From a virus: a stretch of 38,808 nucleotides of DNA. Position 1 is the stretch's first letter. Every line of letters begins with the position of its first letter. Shown piece after piece: positions 6,267-14,353 of the stretch. The position numbers and the translations under genes are program-made. A model generated the notes under the pieces. That model did no database searches, was not told the origin of the DNA, and was given only the letters and a program-made list of their open reading frames with translations. The DNA lies in the IMG/VR virus record IMGVR_UViG_3300009285_001880, positions 1-38,808 of that record; one strand, 5' to 3'.

Positions 6267-8298
6267 CTCTATTTAGCACGGCTAATCGGTAGTTTCCCCT
6301 TATATTTCCGCCTTTTATGAGCTTTGCGGTCGCCAAACGGTTGATGGTCGTTCGGATAGTTCCGGGGCTGATGTTGGGCAGGAGTCCGTAGAGCTGTTGT
6401 AGGCTGGTGTCCTCGTCTGTACGCAGTGCACCAAGGATGGACGGTCGGGGGTCACTAGCCTGGATGTAGGCCAAATCCTCCTCGTACTCGATACCCACCC
6501 CCTTGTCGCTCATCTTGATCGCCACGGGGCGGCTCAGTGGACCGTTGTTGAACTTCTTATGGGTCAGTCCTAGGTGCTTAACCGTGTCCCCTTCTTCGGC
6601 GTCGGACTTCATGTTCCAGATGTTTCTGGCCAAGTTCGTGAAGAATACACTCCCAAATGTCCAGTCGCCACTGTCCGCCTTGGCCTCATGCCCGATCGTC
6701 AGGCTCGTTACCCCGATGTGCCGGAGAGCACCGAAGTACCGGGTAGCGATGGCGGCGTCTTCAGGGGCACCACCGCAAGCAGGAGCAGCCGAGTCCACGA
6801 TGACGAGGCCGATGCCCTTCTCGACCACGAACCGACGCAGGACGTCCTTCATCTCATGGAGAGGGACGCCCCCCGAGTTCTTGTAGAACAACATAGACTC
6901 TGCCTCGTCCGTAAACCCAGGGCAGAACGGAGCGAGGGTCAGGAGGCGGTGCTTGAAGGTGCCGGGGGAGTTCTCGTAGTCGATGAACAGAGTCTTGACC
7001 GTCTTGGTGGGCTGGGAGCCAAGGAAATCACTCCCAGAGGCCAATGACATAGCCCAGCGAAGCGCGACGTAAGTCTTTCCAACCCCACCCTTGGCGAACA
7101 GGAGGTTGGCCGCGTCCTCCTCGATGAAGGGGAACAGGAGGTGCTTGGGTTTTTCAGGAAAAATCTCGACCGCGTTCACGATGTCGTCCGCCGCGCTCTC
7201 TCGGTAGGCTTCCTTGAACTTGGCCCCCGCCTCCGACAGGATGAGGGGCCACTTGATGTCCTTCCCGAAGGAGGCCGTAAGCTGTCGGGCGTAGGACTCG
7301 CAGGATGAACCGGACAGGACGTTCAGGCGGGATTCGAAGACCCGTTTGGCGTGTCCGGGTATCTCGACGTGGCACTTCACGATGGCCTCCATCTCCCCAC
7401 GGGAGTAGGTCGGCTCGTCGTAGGAGAAGACCGCGAACCCCTCATCGATGGGGATACGGACCACAAAGACGTCATTCTCGCGGTTGATGACGGCTTCACC
7501 GACTTTGGCCCCAGAAAGCCTACGGCGCGATTCAGCCCGTCCGATGGATTGGTAGATGGTCCGCAAGTCCCGCTCGGAGAGGGGGGGCTTGGCGTGTTCG
7601 GCGTTCCACGAGACGAGAAGGGGCCAGACATGGGTTTCCCACTCGTCTTCTCGGAACCTCAGCAGGAGTTTGCCTGCGATGGAGGTGATCGTTTCGTTCC
7701 TTGACCCGTCCCCCACGACCTCGTTCATCCTTTTGGACCAGTCCACCGTCTCTTGACCGCTGGCCTTGTTGAAAGCCTCGACGACCTTCATCGGGAAGGG
7801 AAGGAAAGGTGCGATGCCTACCGGAGCAATCCACGCATACTGGCCCCCGCTAGGGTGGTTAGAGGGTGGAGCGATGATAAGCCCCCCGTCGTTCCTGATA
7901 TCGTGGAGAGGAGCGAACTTGACCTTGTTCCGGACTCGGGGCGTGTAAGCGAAATAAAAGTGTTTACCCCCTCCTCCCGAATAGGCCGTGACCGTGGTAT
8001 TATCTTTAAGTCCGAACAGGTCAAGATCGGCTCCGGCCTCGGTATCAAGCACGGTGATTCCAGAGATTTTTCCCGTGATGATGGCGATGTCGGCGTCTGG
8101 CCACTTCTTCCACCACTCCCTGATTTCCGCCTCGGTCGGATAGCGTTCCTGAAAAACTTTCCAGTCCACCGGGTAAGAAATATCTTTTCCCACGGACCCG
8201 TCAGCCTTCTTTGCTCCACCCTTGACTGAGCAGGGGACAAGACTGAACCCACACGTCAGGTAGAACAACGCCGCCTCCAATTTCTCGTTCATAATCAA
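6262..8298 (-). CDS. Bifunctional primase-polymerase / RecA-like helicase
   Basis: 678 aa. An N-terminal prim-pol domain carries VLDTE (83-87), SGGGGKHFYF (107-116) and a DIR...SGGQYAW segment (133-156), the three motifs of archaeo-eukaryotic primases. A primase C-terminal-type helical region follows (about 200-255). The RecA-like ATPase has Walker A GGVGKT (404-409), Walker B GLVIVDSA (497-504) and IGHEAK (535-540). A winged helix ends the protein (about 630-670). It probably primes and unwinds at the phage origin; the TGTTACA cluster lies at its 3' end. ATG at codon 3 (MNEK) is also a possible start. No DNA polymerase gene is seen, so the host enzyme may elongate. Confidence 0.9.
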   Translation of the reverse strand: MIMNEKLEAALFYLTCGFSLVPCSVKGGAKKADGSVGKDISYPVDWKVFQERYPTEAEIREWWKKWPDADIAIITGKISGITVLDTEAGADLDLFGLKDNTTVTAYSGGGGKHFYFAYTPRVRNKVKFAPLHDIRNDGGLIIAPPSNHPSGGQYAWIAPVGIAPFLPFPMKVVEAFNKASGQETVDWSKRMNEVVGDGSRNETITSIAGKLLLRFREDEWETHVWPLLVSWNAEHAKPPLSERDLRTIYQSIGRAESRRRLSGAKVGEAVINRENDVFVVRIPIDEGFAVFSYDEPTYSRGEMEAIVKCHVEIPGHAKRVFESRLNVLSGSSCESYARQLTASFGKDIKWPLILSEAGAKFKEAYRESAADDIVNAVEIFPEKPKHLLFPFIEEDAANLLFAKGGVGKTYVALRWAMSLASGSDFLGSQPTKTVKTLFIDYENSPGTFKHRLLTLAPFCPGFTDEAESMLFYKNSGGVPLHEMKDVLRRFVVEKGIGLVIVDSAAPACGGAPEDAAIATRYFGALRHIGVTSLTIGHEAKADSGDWTFGSVFFTNLARNIWNMKSDAEEGDTVKHLGLTHKKFNNGPLSRPVAIKMSDKGVGIEYEEDLAYIQASDPRPSILGALRTDEDTSLQQLYGLLPNISPGTIRTTINRLATAKLIKGGNIRGNYRLAVLNRV

Positions 8299-8723
8299 GG
8301 TTTTTCAGGGGCCAGATGGAAGACGCCGCCGGCGTCTAGGAAAGAATTCCTCCCCCACTGGATGACCTCGACCTCGGTGACGTCGGGACCGCCCCACACC
8401 CCGAAGAAATTGATGAGGATGTTAGCAGGATATTCCCTGGGGTCTTTGGCCTCGTCCTTCTCGGCTACTTGGCCACGGATCGTGGTCAGGAGCGCGAACG
8501 CGAGAGATTCCTTATCGTCGCAATCGACGCTTCCCCCGTCGTCGAGACTGAGGATTTCGGACATCCTGCCGTCCTTGAGCCGACCGAAACTCCAGTTCCC
8601 TTTACGGAATCCCACCAAGATTTCTTTTCCGTTCTTGAACACCACACGGAACGCGCACTCAGACTTGATGAGAGGCGAGAGAAGCTGAAGTCCCTTCAGC
8701 TCCCCCGTAAACCGGATGTCCAT
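8295..8723 (-). CDS. Hypothetical protein (142 aa) upstream of the primase-helicase
   Basis: Starts MDIRFTGELKGLQLL and contains beta-rich segments (CAFRVVFKNGKEILVGFRKG) and a C-terminal VEVIQWGRNSFLDAGG. The family is not recognised; co-transcription with the replicative protein suggests a DNA-replication accessory role. A longer reading frame exists back to 8837, but that would read through the palindrome at 8782-8799 and its T-run. The ATG at 8721-8723 in a GATATCTATGG context is therefore preferred. Its stop overlaps the helicase start by 4 bases. Confidence 0.65.
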   Translation of the reverse strand: MDIRFTGELKGLQLLSPLIKSECAFRVVFKNGKEILVGFRKGNWSFGRLKDGRMSEILSLDDGGSVDCDDKESLAFALLTTIRGQVAEKDEAKDPREYPANILINFFGVWGGPDVTEVEVIQWGRNSFLDAGGVFHLAPEKP

Positions 8724-8775
8724 AGATATCCCCACTTTCGGTGGGTTGGTCAGGTTGTTAGCCCCTCTATCATAC

Positions 8776-8799
8776 AAAAAAACTCCTGATATCAGGAGT
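8776..8799 (-). promoter_or_regulatory. 18-bp perfect palindrome with T7 at the divergent junction
   Basis: ACTCCTGATATCAGGAGT (8782-8799) is a perfect palindrome, followed on the minus strand by seven T. It lies between the leftward replication genes and the rightward block. It could be an intrinsic terminator of leftward RNA, or a dimer operator for a regulator of the divergent transcription. A TATGAT hexamer follows on the minus strand (8769-8774), but no matching -35 box is seen. Confidence 0.6.
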
Positions 8800-8835
8800 G
8801 GATAACCGTCTTCCGTTCGGTGATAGACTATCCCC

Positions 8836-9015
8836 ATGCTCTCCCCCTACCCTGGCTACGCCAAACTCTTCAAGCGTTTTTCCCTGTTGGTAGACGAGTT
8901 CGACGCCGCCCGTCGAAACATCCCAGCCGACCAAAGGAGCAAGAACGAGAAGATGGACAAGCTCTACGTCCAAGCTGACATCCTCATCGTCCGTCTTCGC
9001 CGCCTCGGTTTCTGA
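8836..9015 (+). CDS. Hypothetical protein (59 aa), first rightward gene
   Basis: ATG at 8836-8838, TGA at 9013-9015. The product begins MLSPYPGYAKLFKRF and is predicted to be mainly helical (LLVDEFDAARRNIPAD; MDKLYVQADILIVRLRRLGF). Clean GC-rich codon use and its position at the start of the rightward block support it. A minus-strand reading frame over the same DNA lacks support. Function unknown. Confidence 0.6.
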   Translation: MLSPYPGYAKLFKRFSLLVDEFDAARRNIPADQRSKNEKMDKLYVQADILIVRLRRLGF

Positions 9016-9042
9016 ACTTCCTAAACGCCAAAGTCACGTGAT

Positions 9043-9071
9043 TTGCGTGGACCCGTAAAATCTGCTATATT
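9043..9071 (+). promoter_or_regulatory. Sigma70-like promoter P1
   Basis: TTGCGT (9043-9048), a 17-bp spacer, then TATATT (9066-9071). A start point near 9078 gives a leader of about 19 bases ahead of the ATG at 9097. This is one of the best promoter matches in the window. Confidence 0.75.
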
Positions 9072-9096
9072 AGACCCATATCAGTAATCCCCCCCT

Positions 9097-9300
9097 ATGG
9101 ATTACGAGGCTGAACGGGTCTACCGCAAACTCATCCGCAATCAGGAACAGGAAATCAATTTCTTGAGGGACATGCTCTGGAAGATGGCGAACGGGCATCC
9201 GTTCACGGTCACGCACGTCCAGGTGAAAGTACCGACGATCCCGCAAGAACAGCCCGGACCCACCGTCACCGACGGCTTCCTACGCGAACTACTGGCCTGA
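9097..9300 (+). CDS. Hypothetical protein (67 aa), coiled N-terminus
   Basis: Residues 1-32 form a likely charged helix (YEAERVYRKLIRNQEQEINFL). A proline-rich segment (VPTIPQEQPGPTVTDG) and a short helix follow. No family is recognised. The start has CCCCCCTATGG upstream and no Shine-Dalgarno. It is directly served by P1. Confidence 0.6.
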   Translation: MDYEAERVYRKLIRNQEQEINFLRDMLWKMANGHPFTVTHVQVKVPTIPQEQPGPTVTDGFLRELLA

Positions 9301-9317
9301 AGTTATCAACATCCGCC

Positions 9318-9346
9318 TTGTGTGAACGTCAAAAAGATGCTTTAAT
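9318..9346 (+). promoter_or_regulatory. Sigma70-like promoter P2 of the chaperonin-terminase operon
   Basis: TTGTGT (9318-9323), 17-bp spacer, TTTAAT (9341-9346). Transcription would start near 9353, right at the foot of a 7-bp hairpin (9351-9369), and read into four genes joined by 4-base overlaps (9549-11759). Confidence 0.7.
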
Positions 9347-9350
9347 GGCC

Positions 9351-9548
9351 TTGTGAGGGAGTCTCACAATCATATATCCCAAACTCACGGCTGGAATACG
9401 AACGGCCTTCGGGAGGCGAAGCTTCCCACCTGGCCCTACACCGCCGGATAAGGGGAACCCCGACTCCACCCACCCAGAGGACAGCCCACTTCGTGCCGCG
9501 CTGTTCTCTGCCGTTTACACGAAGACAACGAGAAAATTAATTTCTCCT
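9351..9548 (+). promoter_or_regulatory. About 200-nt structured leader of the chaperonin operon
   Basis: The leader holds no gene. A perfect hairpin TTGTGAG/CTCACAA (9351-9369) presents GGAG in its loop. Further on, CTTCG/CGAAG (9407-9411 with 9417-9421) competes with GGGAGG/CTTCCC (9411-9416 with 9422-9427), so the two cannot form together. GGGG-AA-CCCC follows at 9452-9461, and a GAGAAA/TTTCTC hairpin (9530-9546) ends just before the GTG start. This suggests RNA-level control of the operon, but no known riboswitch class is recognised. Confidence 0.5.
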
Positions 9549-9782
9549 GTGCGCGAAGAACTCCAAATCCTCCTTTCGGATAAACCCATCGCGGATCGCA
9601 AGCGTTCCGAACGCGAAGCAGTCGAGGCCTATATCTCCGACTTCACCAAGAAGATGGACGCCCTCCAGACCGAGTACGGCCTCACCTATCGCGCCAGTCT
9701 CCAAGTCACGGCTTCAGGAATCATCCCCGTCGTCCGCCTCACTCCTTTCGACCCGTCTAAACTCGAATCAGAGAAGAAATGA
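9549..9782 (+). CDS. Hypothetical protein (77 aa)
   Basis: Starts with GTG in the operon of P2. A helical N-terminus (REELQILLSDKPIADRKRSEREAVEAYISDF) precedes a short beta segment (LQVTASGIIPVVRLTPFD). The family is unknown. It overlaps the next gene by 4 bases (ATGA). Because it is the first gene after the structured leader, it would be the direct target of any leader-based control. Confidence 0.6.
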   Translation: MREELQILLSDKPIADRKRSEREAVEAYISDFTKKMDALQTEYGLTYRASLQVTASGIIPVVRLTPFDPSKLESEKK

Positions 9783-9976
9783 CCGCCATCATCTTCGTCT
9801 GCGCCTTCTTGGCCGGCTCGGCTTCCACCGCCGTCGGCATCCTGCTCGGAGCCTATCTTTTCAAGGCCCACCCCGAAATCCTGGACCGAGTGAAACAGCA
9901 CCTCCCTCGGAGGAAACTCAAAATCCTAGATATCTCCCACGAGGAAGCCGTTAAAGACTTGAACGACACCCTGTGA
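9779..9976 (+). CDS. Small membrane protein (65 aa)
   Basis: One N-terminal membrane helix (about residues 3-28, AIIFVCAFLAGSASTAVGILLGAYLF) is followed by a basic cytoplasmic tail (RRKLKILDISHEEAVKDL). It overlaps both neighbours by 4 bases (ATGA, GTGA). Its placement directly ahead of groES is unusual. Function unknown. Confidence 0.65.
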   Translation: MTAIIFVCAFLAGSASTAVGILLGAYLFKAHPEILDRVKQHLPRRKLKILDISHEEAVKDLNDTL

Positions 9977-10221
9977 AACCCCTGTTCAACTACGTCCTGC
10001 TCAAGTCCGTGGATCTCAAGAGCGAATCTGGACTCGTGGCCCCCGACACCGCCGCCAAAGAGCGTCCAGTCGAAGGCGAGGTCATCGAGATAGGTCCGGA
10101 CGTGAGCTGCCTCAAACCCGGCGACAAGGTGATTTTCAAGAAATACGCCCCCGACGAGTTCACCAAAGACGGAAACGATTATCTCCTCATCAGCCAAGAA
10201 GATATCATGGCGGTCCTATGA
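9973..10221 (+). CDS. groES: Phage GroES-like co-chaperonin
   Basis: 82 aa (bacterial GroES is about 97), GTG start overlapping the previous stop. The GroES pattern is clear: PLFNYVLLKS start, mobile loop with SGLVAPD (bacterial GGIVLTG), EGEVIEIGP, PGDKVIFKKY, and LLISQEDIMAVL at the end. Compared with E. coli GroES, about nine residues are missing between IGP and PGD, where the roof beta-hairpin lies. T4 gp31 also lacks that roof. It should cap the GroEL ring encoded next to it and may enlarge the folding chamber for capsid protein. Confidence 0.9.
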   Translation: MKPLFNYVLLKSVDLKSESGLVAPDTAAKERPVEGEVIEIGPDVSCLKPGDKVIFKKYAPDEFTKDGNDYLLISQEDIMAVL

Positions 10222-11759
10222 GAGTGCTCCACGGGAAAGAGGCCAGGGAAAAACTGAAGAAGGGCATGGACGTCATGGCCGATGCGGTCAAGAGCACCCT
10301 CGGTCCCAATGGCAAGAACGTCATCTTCTCCTCCGGTGGCGTCCCGGTCGTCACCAAAGACGGCGTGACGGTGGCTCGGGAGGTCATGCTCAAGGACGAG
10401 GGCGAGTACGTGGCGGTCAAGATCATGCGCCAAGCGGCCATGAAGACCAACCAAAACGTCGGGGACGGCACCACGACCTCCACCGTCTTGGCTCAAGCCA
10501 TCGTCACGCGCGGCCTCGACGCCCTCCAGGACAAGTCCCTGAACGTCCACGCTCTCCGCAAAGGAATCCAGGACTGCGCCGAGGAGATCAAGACCGCCCT
10601 CAAGGAACAGTCTCGAAGCGTCGATGGCGACTTGGAGAAAGTCGCGACGATTTCCGCCAACAACGACCCCATCATCGGCAAACACGTCGCCGATTGCGTG
10701 GAGAAAGCCGGTCCCGACGGTCTCGTGGTCGTCGAGGAATCCAAAAGTCTCGACACCCTCATCGACGAAGTGAACGGTATGGAACTGGAGAGGGGATACG
10801 TCGCCCCCTACATGGCCAACAACGAGCGTCTGGAGTGCGTGCTTCATAACCCCCTCGTGGCCGTTTCGGACAAGAAACTGTCCCTCTCCTCCGAAGTCCT
10901 CCCCCTCATGGAACTGCTGGTCAAGAACAAGCAGACCCGTGAACTCCTGCTCATCTGCGATGACATCGAAGGGGACGCCCTGGCTACGGCTTTCGTCAAC
11001 AAGCGGCAGGGCCAGTTCAACCTCGTGGTCGTCCGCGCCCCCGGAAGCCCAGGCGAGAAGAAAGAAATCCTAAGGGATATCGCTGAATACCTAGATACCG
11101 AAGTGATTTCCGAGACCGCCGGCCTCAAGCTCTCGACCTACGAGAATTACGGCACCGCAGAGAAAGTCATCATCTTCAAGGACAAGACCCTCATCATCGG
11201 GGGGAAGGGTGAGACTGAAAGGCGCATCGCGGACCTCAAGATCGAACTCGAAAACAAGGAACACGACCACGAAAAGGAGAAAATCAAGGCCCGCATCGCC
11301 AAGCTCCTCGGGAAGGTCATCGTCATCAAGGTCGGGGGTTCCACCGACTCGGAGATGCGAGAGAAGAAATACCTCTACGAGGACGCGGTCGGAGCGACCA
11401 AAGCGGCCCTCCGTTCCGGAGTCATCGCAGGCGGCGGAATCCCGCTCTACCACATCTCGGAGAAAATCAAGCCCAAAGATAGGGGGGCCGAAATCCTGCT
11501 CAAGGCGATCCAAGAGCCTTTCAAGACCATCATCAGGAACTCCGGACAGGACACCGAACGTGTCCTCAAGCACCTCCCGAAGGACGGAGGCTACGACGCC
11601 AAGACCGATACGTTCGTGGACGACATGCTGGCTCACGGCATCCTGGACCCCCTCGAAGTCACCCAGAAAGCCCTCGACAACGCGGTATCGGTAGCCACCA
11701 CCATCCTGACGACCGACTGCCTGATGTATGCCGAGCCCGACAAGAAAGACCCAAGCTGA
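10218..11759 (+). CDS. groEL: Phage GroEL-like chaperonin
   Basis: 513 aa. Nucleotide-binding TLGPNGKNV (27-35), GDGTTT (82-87), apical-domain segments EVLPLMELL and LLICDDIEGDALA, and AGGG (404-407) match GroEL. The catalytic Asp (E. coli D398) corresponds to D389 in YEDAVGATKAAL. The Gly-Gly-Met tail of bacterial GroEL is absent; the protein ends in a charged DKKDPS. It is coupled to groES by a 4-base overlap and lies directly upstream of the terminase genes. Carriage of both rings by a genome of about 37 kb is rare. It probably folds capsid or other virion proteins. Confidence 0.95.
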   Translation: MRVLHGKEAREKLKKGMDVMADAVKSTLGPNGKNVIFSSGGVPVVTKDGVTVAREVMLKDEGEYVAVKIMRQAAMKTNQNVGDGTTTSTVLAQAIVTRGLDALQDKSLNVHALRKGIQDCAEEIKTALKEQSRSVDGDLEKVATISANNDPIIGKHVADCVEKAGPDGLVVVEESKSLDTLIDEVNGMELERGYVAPYMANNERLECVLHNPLVAVSDKKLSLSSEVLPLMELLVKNKQTRELLLICDDIEGDALATAFVNKRQGQFNLVVVRAPGSPGEKKEILRDIAEYLDTEVISETAGLKLSTYENYGTAEKVIIFKDKTLIIGGKGETERRIADLKIELENKEHDHEKEKIKARIAKLLGKVIVIKVGGSTDSEMREKKYLYEDAVGATKAALRSGVIAGGGIPLYHISEKIKPKDRGAEILLKAIQEPFKTIIRNSGQDTERVLKHLPKDGGYDAKTDTFVDDMLAHGILDPLEVTQKALDNAVSVATTILTTDCLMYAEPDKKDPS

Positions 11760-12099
11760 AAAAGATTCGACCTGCAAGAAGGGCGGTTTCTGCCTCTGGA
11801 TGACCGACGGAAGGTACGCCGACGCGACGGTAGAACGATGCCTCAAGTGCGGACGTAAAGCCATCTGGAACAAGGTGGACGGCCGCATCGACAACCAGAA
11901 GTACCTCCGTTACCACCTGACGGACTTCGCCCAGCCCTTCGGACCGACCCATAACTTCTTCGAGCGAGCCTACGGGAAAGGGAAGGTCAGACTGTGGGAG
12001 GACCGCATGAAGGAACGTCTAGGTCGCCAGAACCTCTGGGACGACACCGAACGCGAGGCCCAGTACGCCATCAAGATGATGAAACGAACCAGCTTCTAG
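11728..12099 (+). CDS. Hypothetical zinc-binding protein (123 aa)
   Basis: Four cysteines in CKKGGFC (16-22) and CLKCG (38-42) could bind a metal ion. The C-terminal half is basic and aromatic (HNFFERAYGKGKVRLWEDRMKERLGRQNLW). The start lies inside the last 32 bases of groEL, so the genes are coupled. No family is recognised. Position between chaperonin and small terminase suggests a packaging or assembly role, but this is inference. Confidence 0.65.
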   Translation: MPSPTRKTQAEKDSTCKKGGFCLWMTDGRYADATVERCLKCGRKAIWNKVDGRIDNQKYLRYHLTDFAQPFGPTHNFFERAYGKGKVRLWEDRMKERLGRQNLWDDTEREAQYAIKMMKRTSF

Positions 12100-12101
12100 A
12101 T

Positions 12102-12503
12102 ATGCCGACCGTCCGTGAGGACAAACTGGCGGACGTCATCATCGAGAACGCGACATCCGACAGGGGAATGACGGCAAAACAGATGCTTGTTAAAGCAGGC
12201 TATGATACCACCACGGCAGAAGCCTCTCCGGGCCGAGTGATGAAGCAGGACGGAGTACGCGAAGCCCTCATCGCCAAAGGCTTTACCGTAGACAGAGCCG
12301 ATGAGGTCGTGACCGAAATCCTCAACACTGGAGAGAACCAGCACAGGCTCAAGGCTGCCGACATGATCTACGAAAGGCACGGTGCCAAGGCTCCCCAAAA
12401 GACCGTGAGCCTCAACCTCACCGCCGACATGAAGGACTTCGAGCAGTTCGACGAGATGAGCAAGAAGTACGACGAGGAGATGAAACGTAAGATGCGGGAG
12501 TGA
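12102..12503 (+). CDS. terS: Small terminase subunit (probable)
   Basis: 133 aa from ATG at 12102 (TAGATATG context). The N-terminal part has a helix-turn-helix-like layout (TAKQMLVKAGYDTTTAEASPG, then VREALIAKGF). A following helical region (RLKAADMIYERHGAKAPQK) resembles the oligomerisation and C-terminal region of TerS-type proteins that recognise pac/cos DNA. It is placed directly before the large subunit and overlaps it by 4 bases. A longer frame from 11994 exists but overlaps the zinc protein and is not preferred. Confidence 0.75.
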   Translation: MPTVREDKLADVIIENATSDRGMTAKQMLVKAGYDTTTAEASPGRVMKQDGVREALIAKGFTVDRADEVVTEILNTGENQHRLKAADMIYERHGAKAPQKTVSLNLTADMKDFEQFDEMSKKYDEEMKRKMRE

Positions 12504-14089
12504 GACTTTCCGACGTCAATCCCGCCGCGTGGATCGTCGAGAACCGCATCCGAGTATCGAGCGGCGTTCCCTTCGACTTCAAGAACCACCTGTTCTGGTA
12601 CGACGTCCTCACGGACCTCTCGCCCCATCAGGCGTGGCTCAAAGCCGCGCAGGGAGGCGGAACGGAAATCGCCATCCTCAAGGCTCTCTATCTCTGCGAT
12701 CGGAGGAAGATGGACTGTATCTACACGATGCCGACCGCCTCCGACATCAACACTACGGTCGGAACGAGGCTCAACCGCCTCATCGGGCTCAACCCCACTC
12801 TCGCGGCTCTCGTCAAGAACAAGGATTCCGTCGAGCAAAAACAGGTGGGGGACAACCTCATCCACTTCAGAGGGACTTGGGTCGAACGTGCCGCAATTTC
12901 CGTCCCGGCCGACGTCCTCATCCATGACGAGGAGGACCGGAGCAACCAAGACGTGCTCGGAACCTACGCCTCCCGCCTCCAGCACTCCAAGTACAAGTGG
13001 GACTGGCATTTCTCCAACCCCAGTTTTCCAGGTCACGGGGTAGATAAGTTCTGGAGGAAATCCGACCAGAAGCATTGGTTCATCAAGTGTCCCAAGTGCT
13101 CGCTCGACCAGTACCTCTCATGGCCTGAATCCGTGAGCGTGGAGCGCAAGGAGTTCGTCTGTAAGGGTTGCGCCGCGGCGCTTTCGTCTGACGACAGGCG
13201 CCGAGGGCGCTGGGTCAGGAAGTGGGAAGACATGGAATACTCCGGCTACTGGATTTCAGCCCTGATGTACCCGTGGCTCACCGCCCAGTACATCTGCGAG
13301 CAGTTCGAGAACCGCACGCGGGATTTCTTCTTCAACTTCGTCCTCGGACTCCCTTACGTCGCGGAGGGTTCCTCCGTGTCCAAGGACACCATCCTCCGCA
13401 ACTGTCAGCCCGGCCTCATCGTTGACCAGAGGAGGCCGGTGATCGGCGTGGACGTCGGCATCATCTGCCACTACGTCATCGGGACGAGAGAGGGACTTTT
13501 CTACCACGGCAAGACCGAGAAATCCGAGGAAATCGAAGGCCTGCTCCATAAGTGGAAGGACGCCATCATGGTCATCGACGCCGGCCCCGACATCTTCTTC
13601 GTCAGGCAACTCAAGGAAAAATACCCCGGCAGGGTCTTCCTCTGCTCCTTCTCCCGCTCCAAACCCAAGGAGGGCATCATCAGATGGGGGACGGGAGAGG
13701 AGTCCGGCAGAGTCATCGTGGACCGCTCCAGAGCTATCCAGCTGGTCTCGGACGAGTTTTCAGCCCGTCGTGTCCCCATCCAAGGGACTGCCCACGACTG
13801 GGAGCCGTTCGCCGAGCACGCCTCGGTGATGTACCGGGTCCAAGAACTGGACACGGCCGGGAACCCCGTCTACTCATGGGAATCCTCCAGTCCCATGAAC
13901 CACTGGTTCCTCGCCTCCGTCTACTGGCGCGTAGGGATGGACAGGTTCGGCGGTGACGTGGCTTTCATCCGAAGCTCCGAGGACTTCAGGGTTCCTGTCG
14001 GCCAGCCCGTCACCCTGGGCAAGATGCCAGCCAAGACCGCCGTTGACGTCCAGCGGATAGGCACGGACGAATCCGACCTATGGAGATGA
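12500..14089 (+). CDS. terL: Large terminase subunit (GpA-like)
   Basis: 529 aa, GTG start. The ATPase has a deviant Walker A, KAAQGGGTEI (48-57), as in lambda GpA-like terminases with K before the loop rather than GKT. Walker B is VLIHDEED (139-146). A zinc knuckle CPKC...CKGC (197-200, 221-224) precedes the RNase H-like nuclease with GVDVG (316-320) and VIDAGPD (358-364). It packages DNA into proheads. The GpA relationship suggests cohesive or defined ends, but this cannot be settled here. Confidence 0.9.
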   Translation: MRLSDVNPAAWIVENRIRVSSGVPFDFKNHLFWYDVLTDLSPHQAWLKAAQGGGTEIAILKALYLCDRRKMDCIYTMPTASDINTTVGTRLNRLIGLNPTLAALVKNKDSVEQKQVGDNLIHFRGTWVERAAISVPADVLIHDEEDRSNQDVLGTYASRLQHSKYKWDWHFSNPSFPGHGVDKFWRKSDQKHWFIKCPKCSLDQYLSWPESVSVERKEFVCKGCAAALSSDDRRRGRWVRKWEDMEYSGYWISALMYPWLTAQYICEQFENRTRDFFFNFVLGLPYVAEGSSVSKDTILRNCQPGLIVDQRRPVIGVDVGIICHYVIGTREGLFYHGKTEKSEEIEGLLHKWKDAIMVIDAGPDIFFVRQLKEKYPGRVFLCSFSRSKPKEGIIRWGTGEESGRVIVDRSRAIQLVSDEFSARRVPIQGTAHDWEPFAEHASVMYRVQELDTAGNPVYSWESSSPMNHWFLASVYWRVGMDRFGGDVAFIRSSEDFRVPVGQPVTLGKMPAKTAVDVQRIGTDESDLWR

Positions 14090-14286
14090 CGCGGATAGAG
14101 CTTACGCCCGAGGAGGCCCGAATCTTCATCGCCTTCAGGCAGAATCAGGACTTCCTTGCGGCGATCTTGGCCTCCGGTCTCCCTGACATCAGGAACGGCC
14201 AAGCCGTCCTCCATTTCGGACCCCACGGACTCATGCGAATCGAGGTCAACCGTTTGACATATCTGAACAAGAAGAATTTGACTTGA
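14080..14286 (+). CDS. Hypothetical protein (68 aa)
   Basis: Overlaps the terL end by 10 bases. The sequence has LTPEEARIFIAFRQNQDFLAAIL (helix) and a C-terminal beta part (MRIEVNRLTYL). No family is recognised. The next promoter (P3) begins within its last codons. Confidence 0.6.
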   Translation: MEMTRIELTPEEARIFIAFRQNQDFLAAILASGLPDIRNGQAVLHFGPHGLMRIEVNRLTYLNKKNLT

Positions 14287-14306
14287 GGCGTGAGACGTGC
14301 TATCGT
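14278..14306 (+). promoter_or_regulatory. Sigma70-like promoter P3 of the portal-capsid genes
   Basis: TTGACT (14278-14283), 17-bp spacer, TATCGT (14301-14306). A start near 14313 gives a leader of about 76 bases before the portal ATG at 14389. Confidence 0.65.
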
Positions 14307-14353
14307 CCAACCGAGACCCCAACCGCAGGCATCCCACGAGGATTAACCCAAGG

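Noticed and set aside
8724-8837. N-terminal extension of the 142-aa protein to 8837
   Set aside because: It would translate the 18-bp palindrome and T-run, and its residues look unlike a folded domain.
11091-11894. Minus-strand frame of 267 codons opposite groEL
   Set aside because: Shadow of groEL; its sequence follows from the complement of a conserved chaperonin gene.
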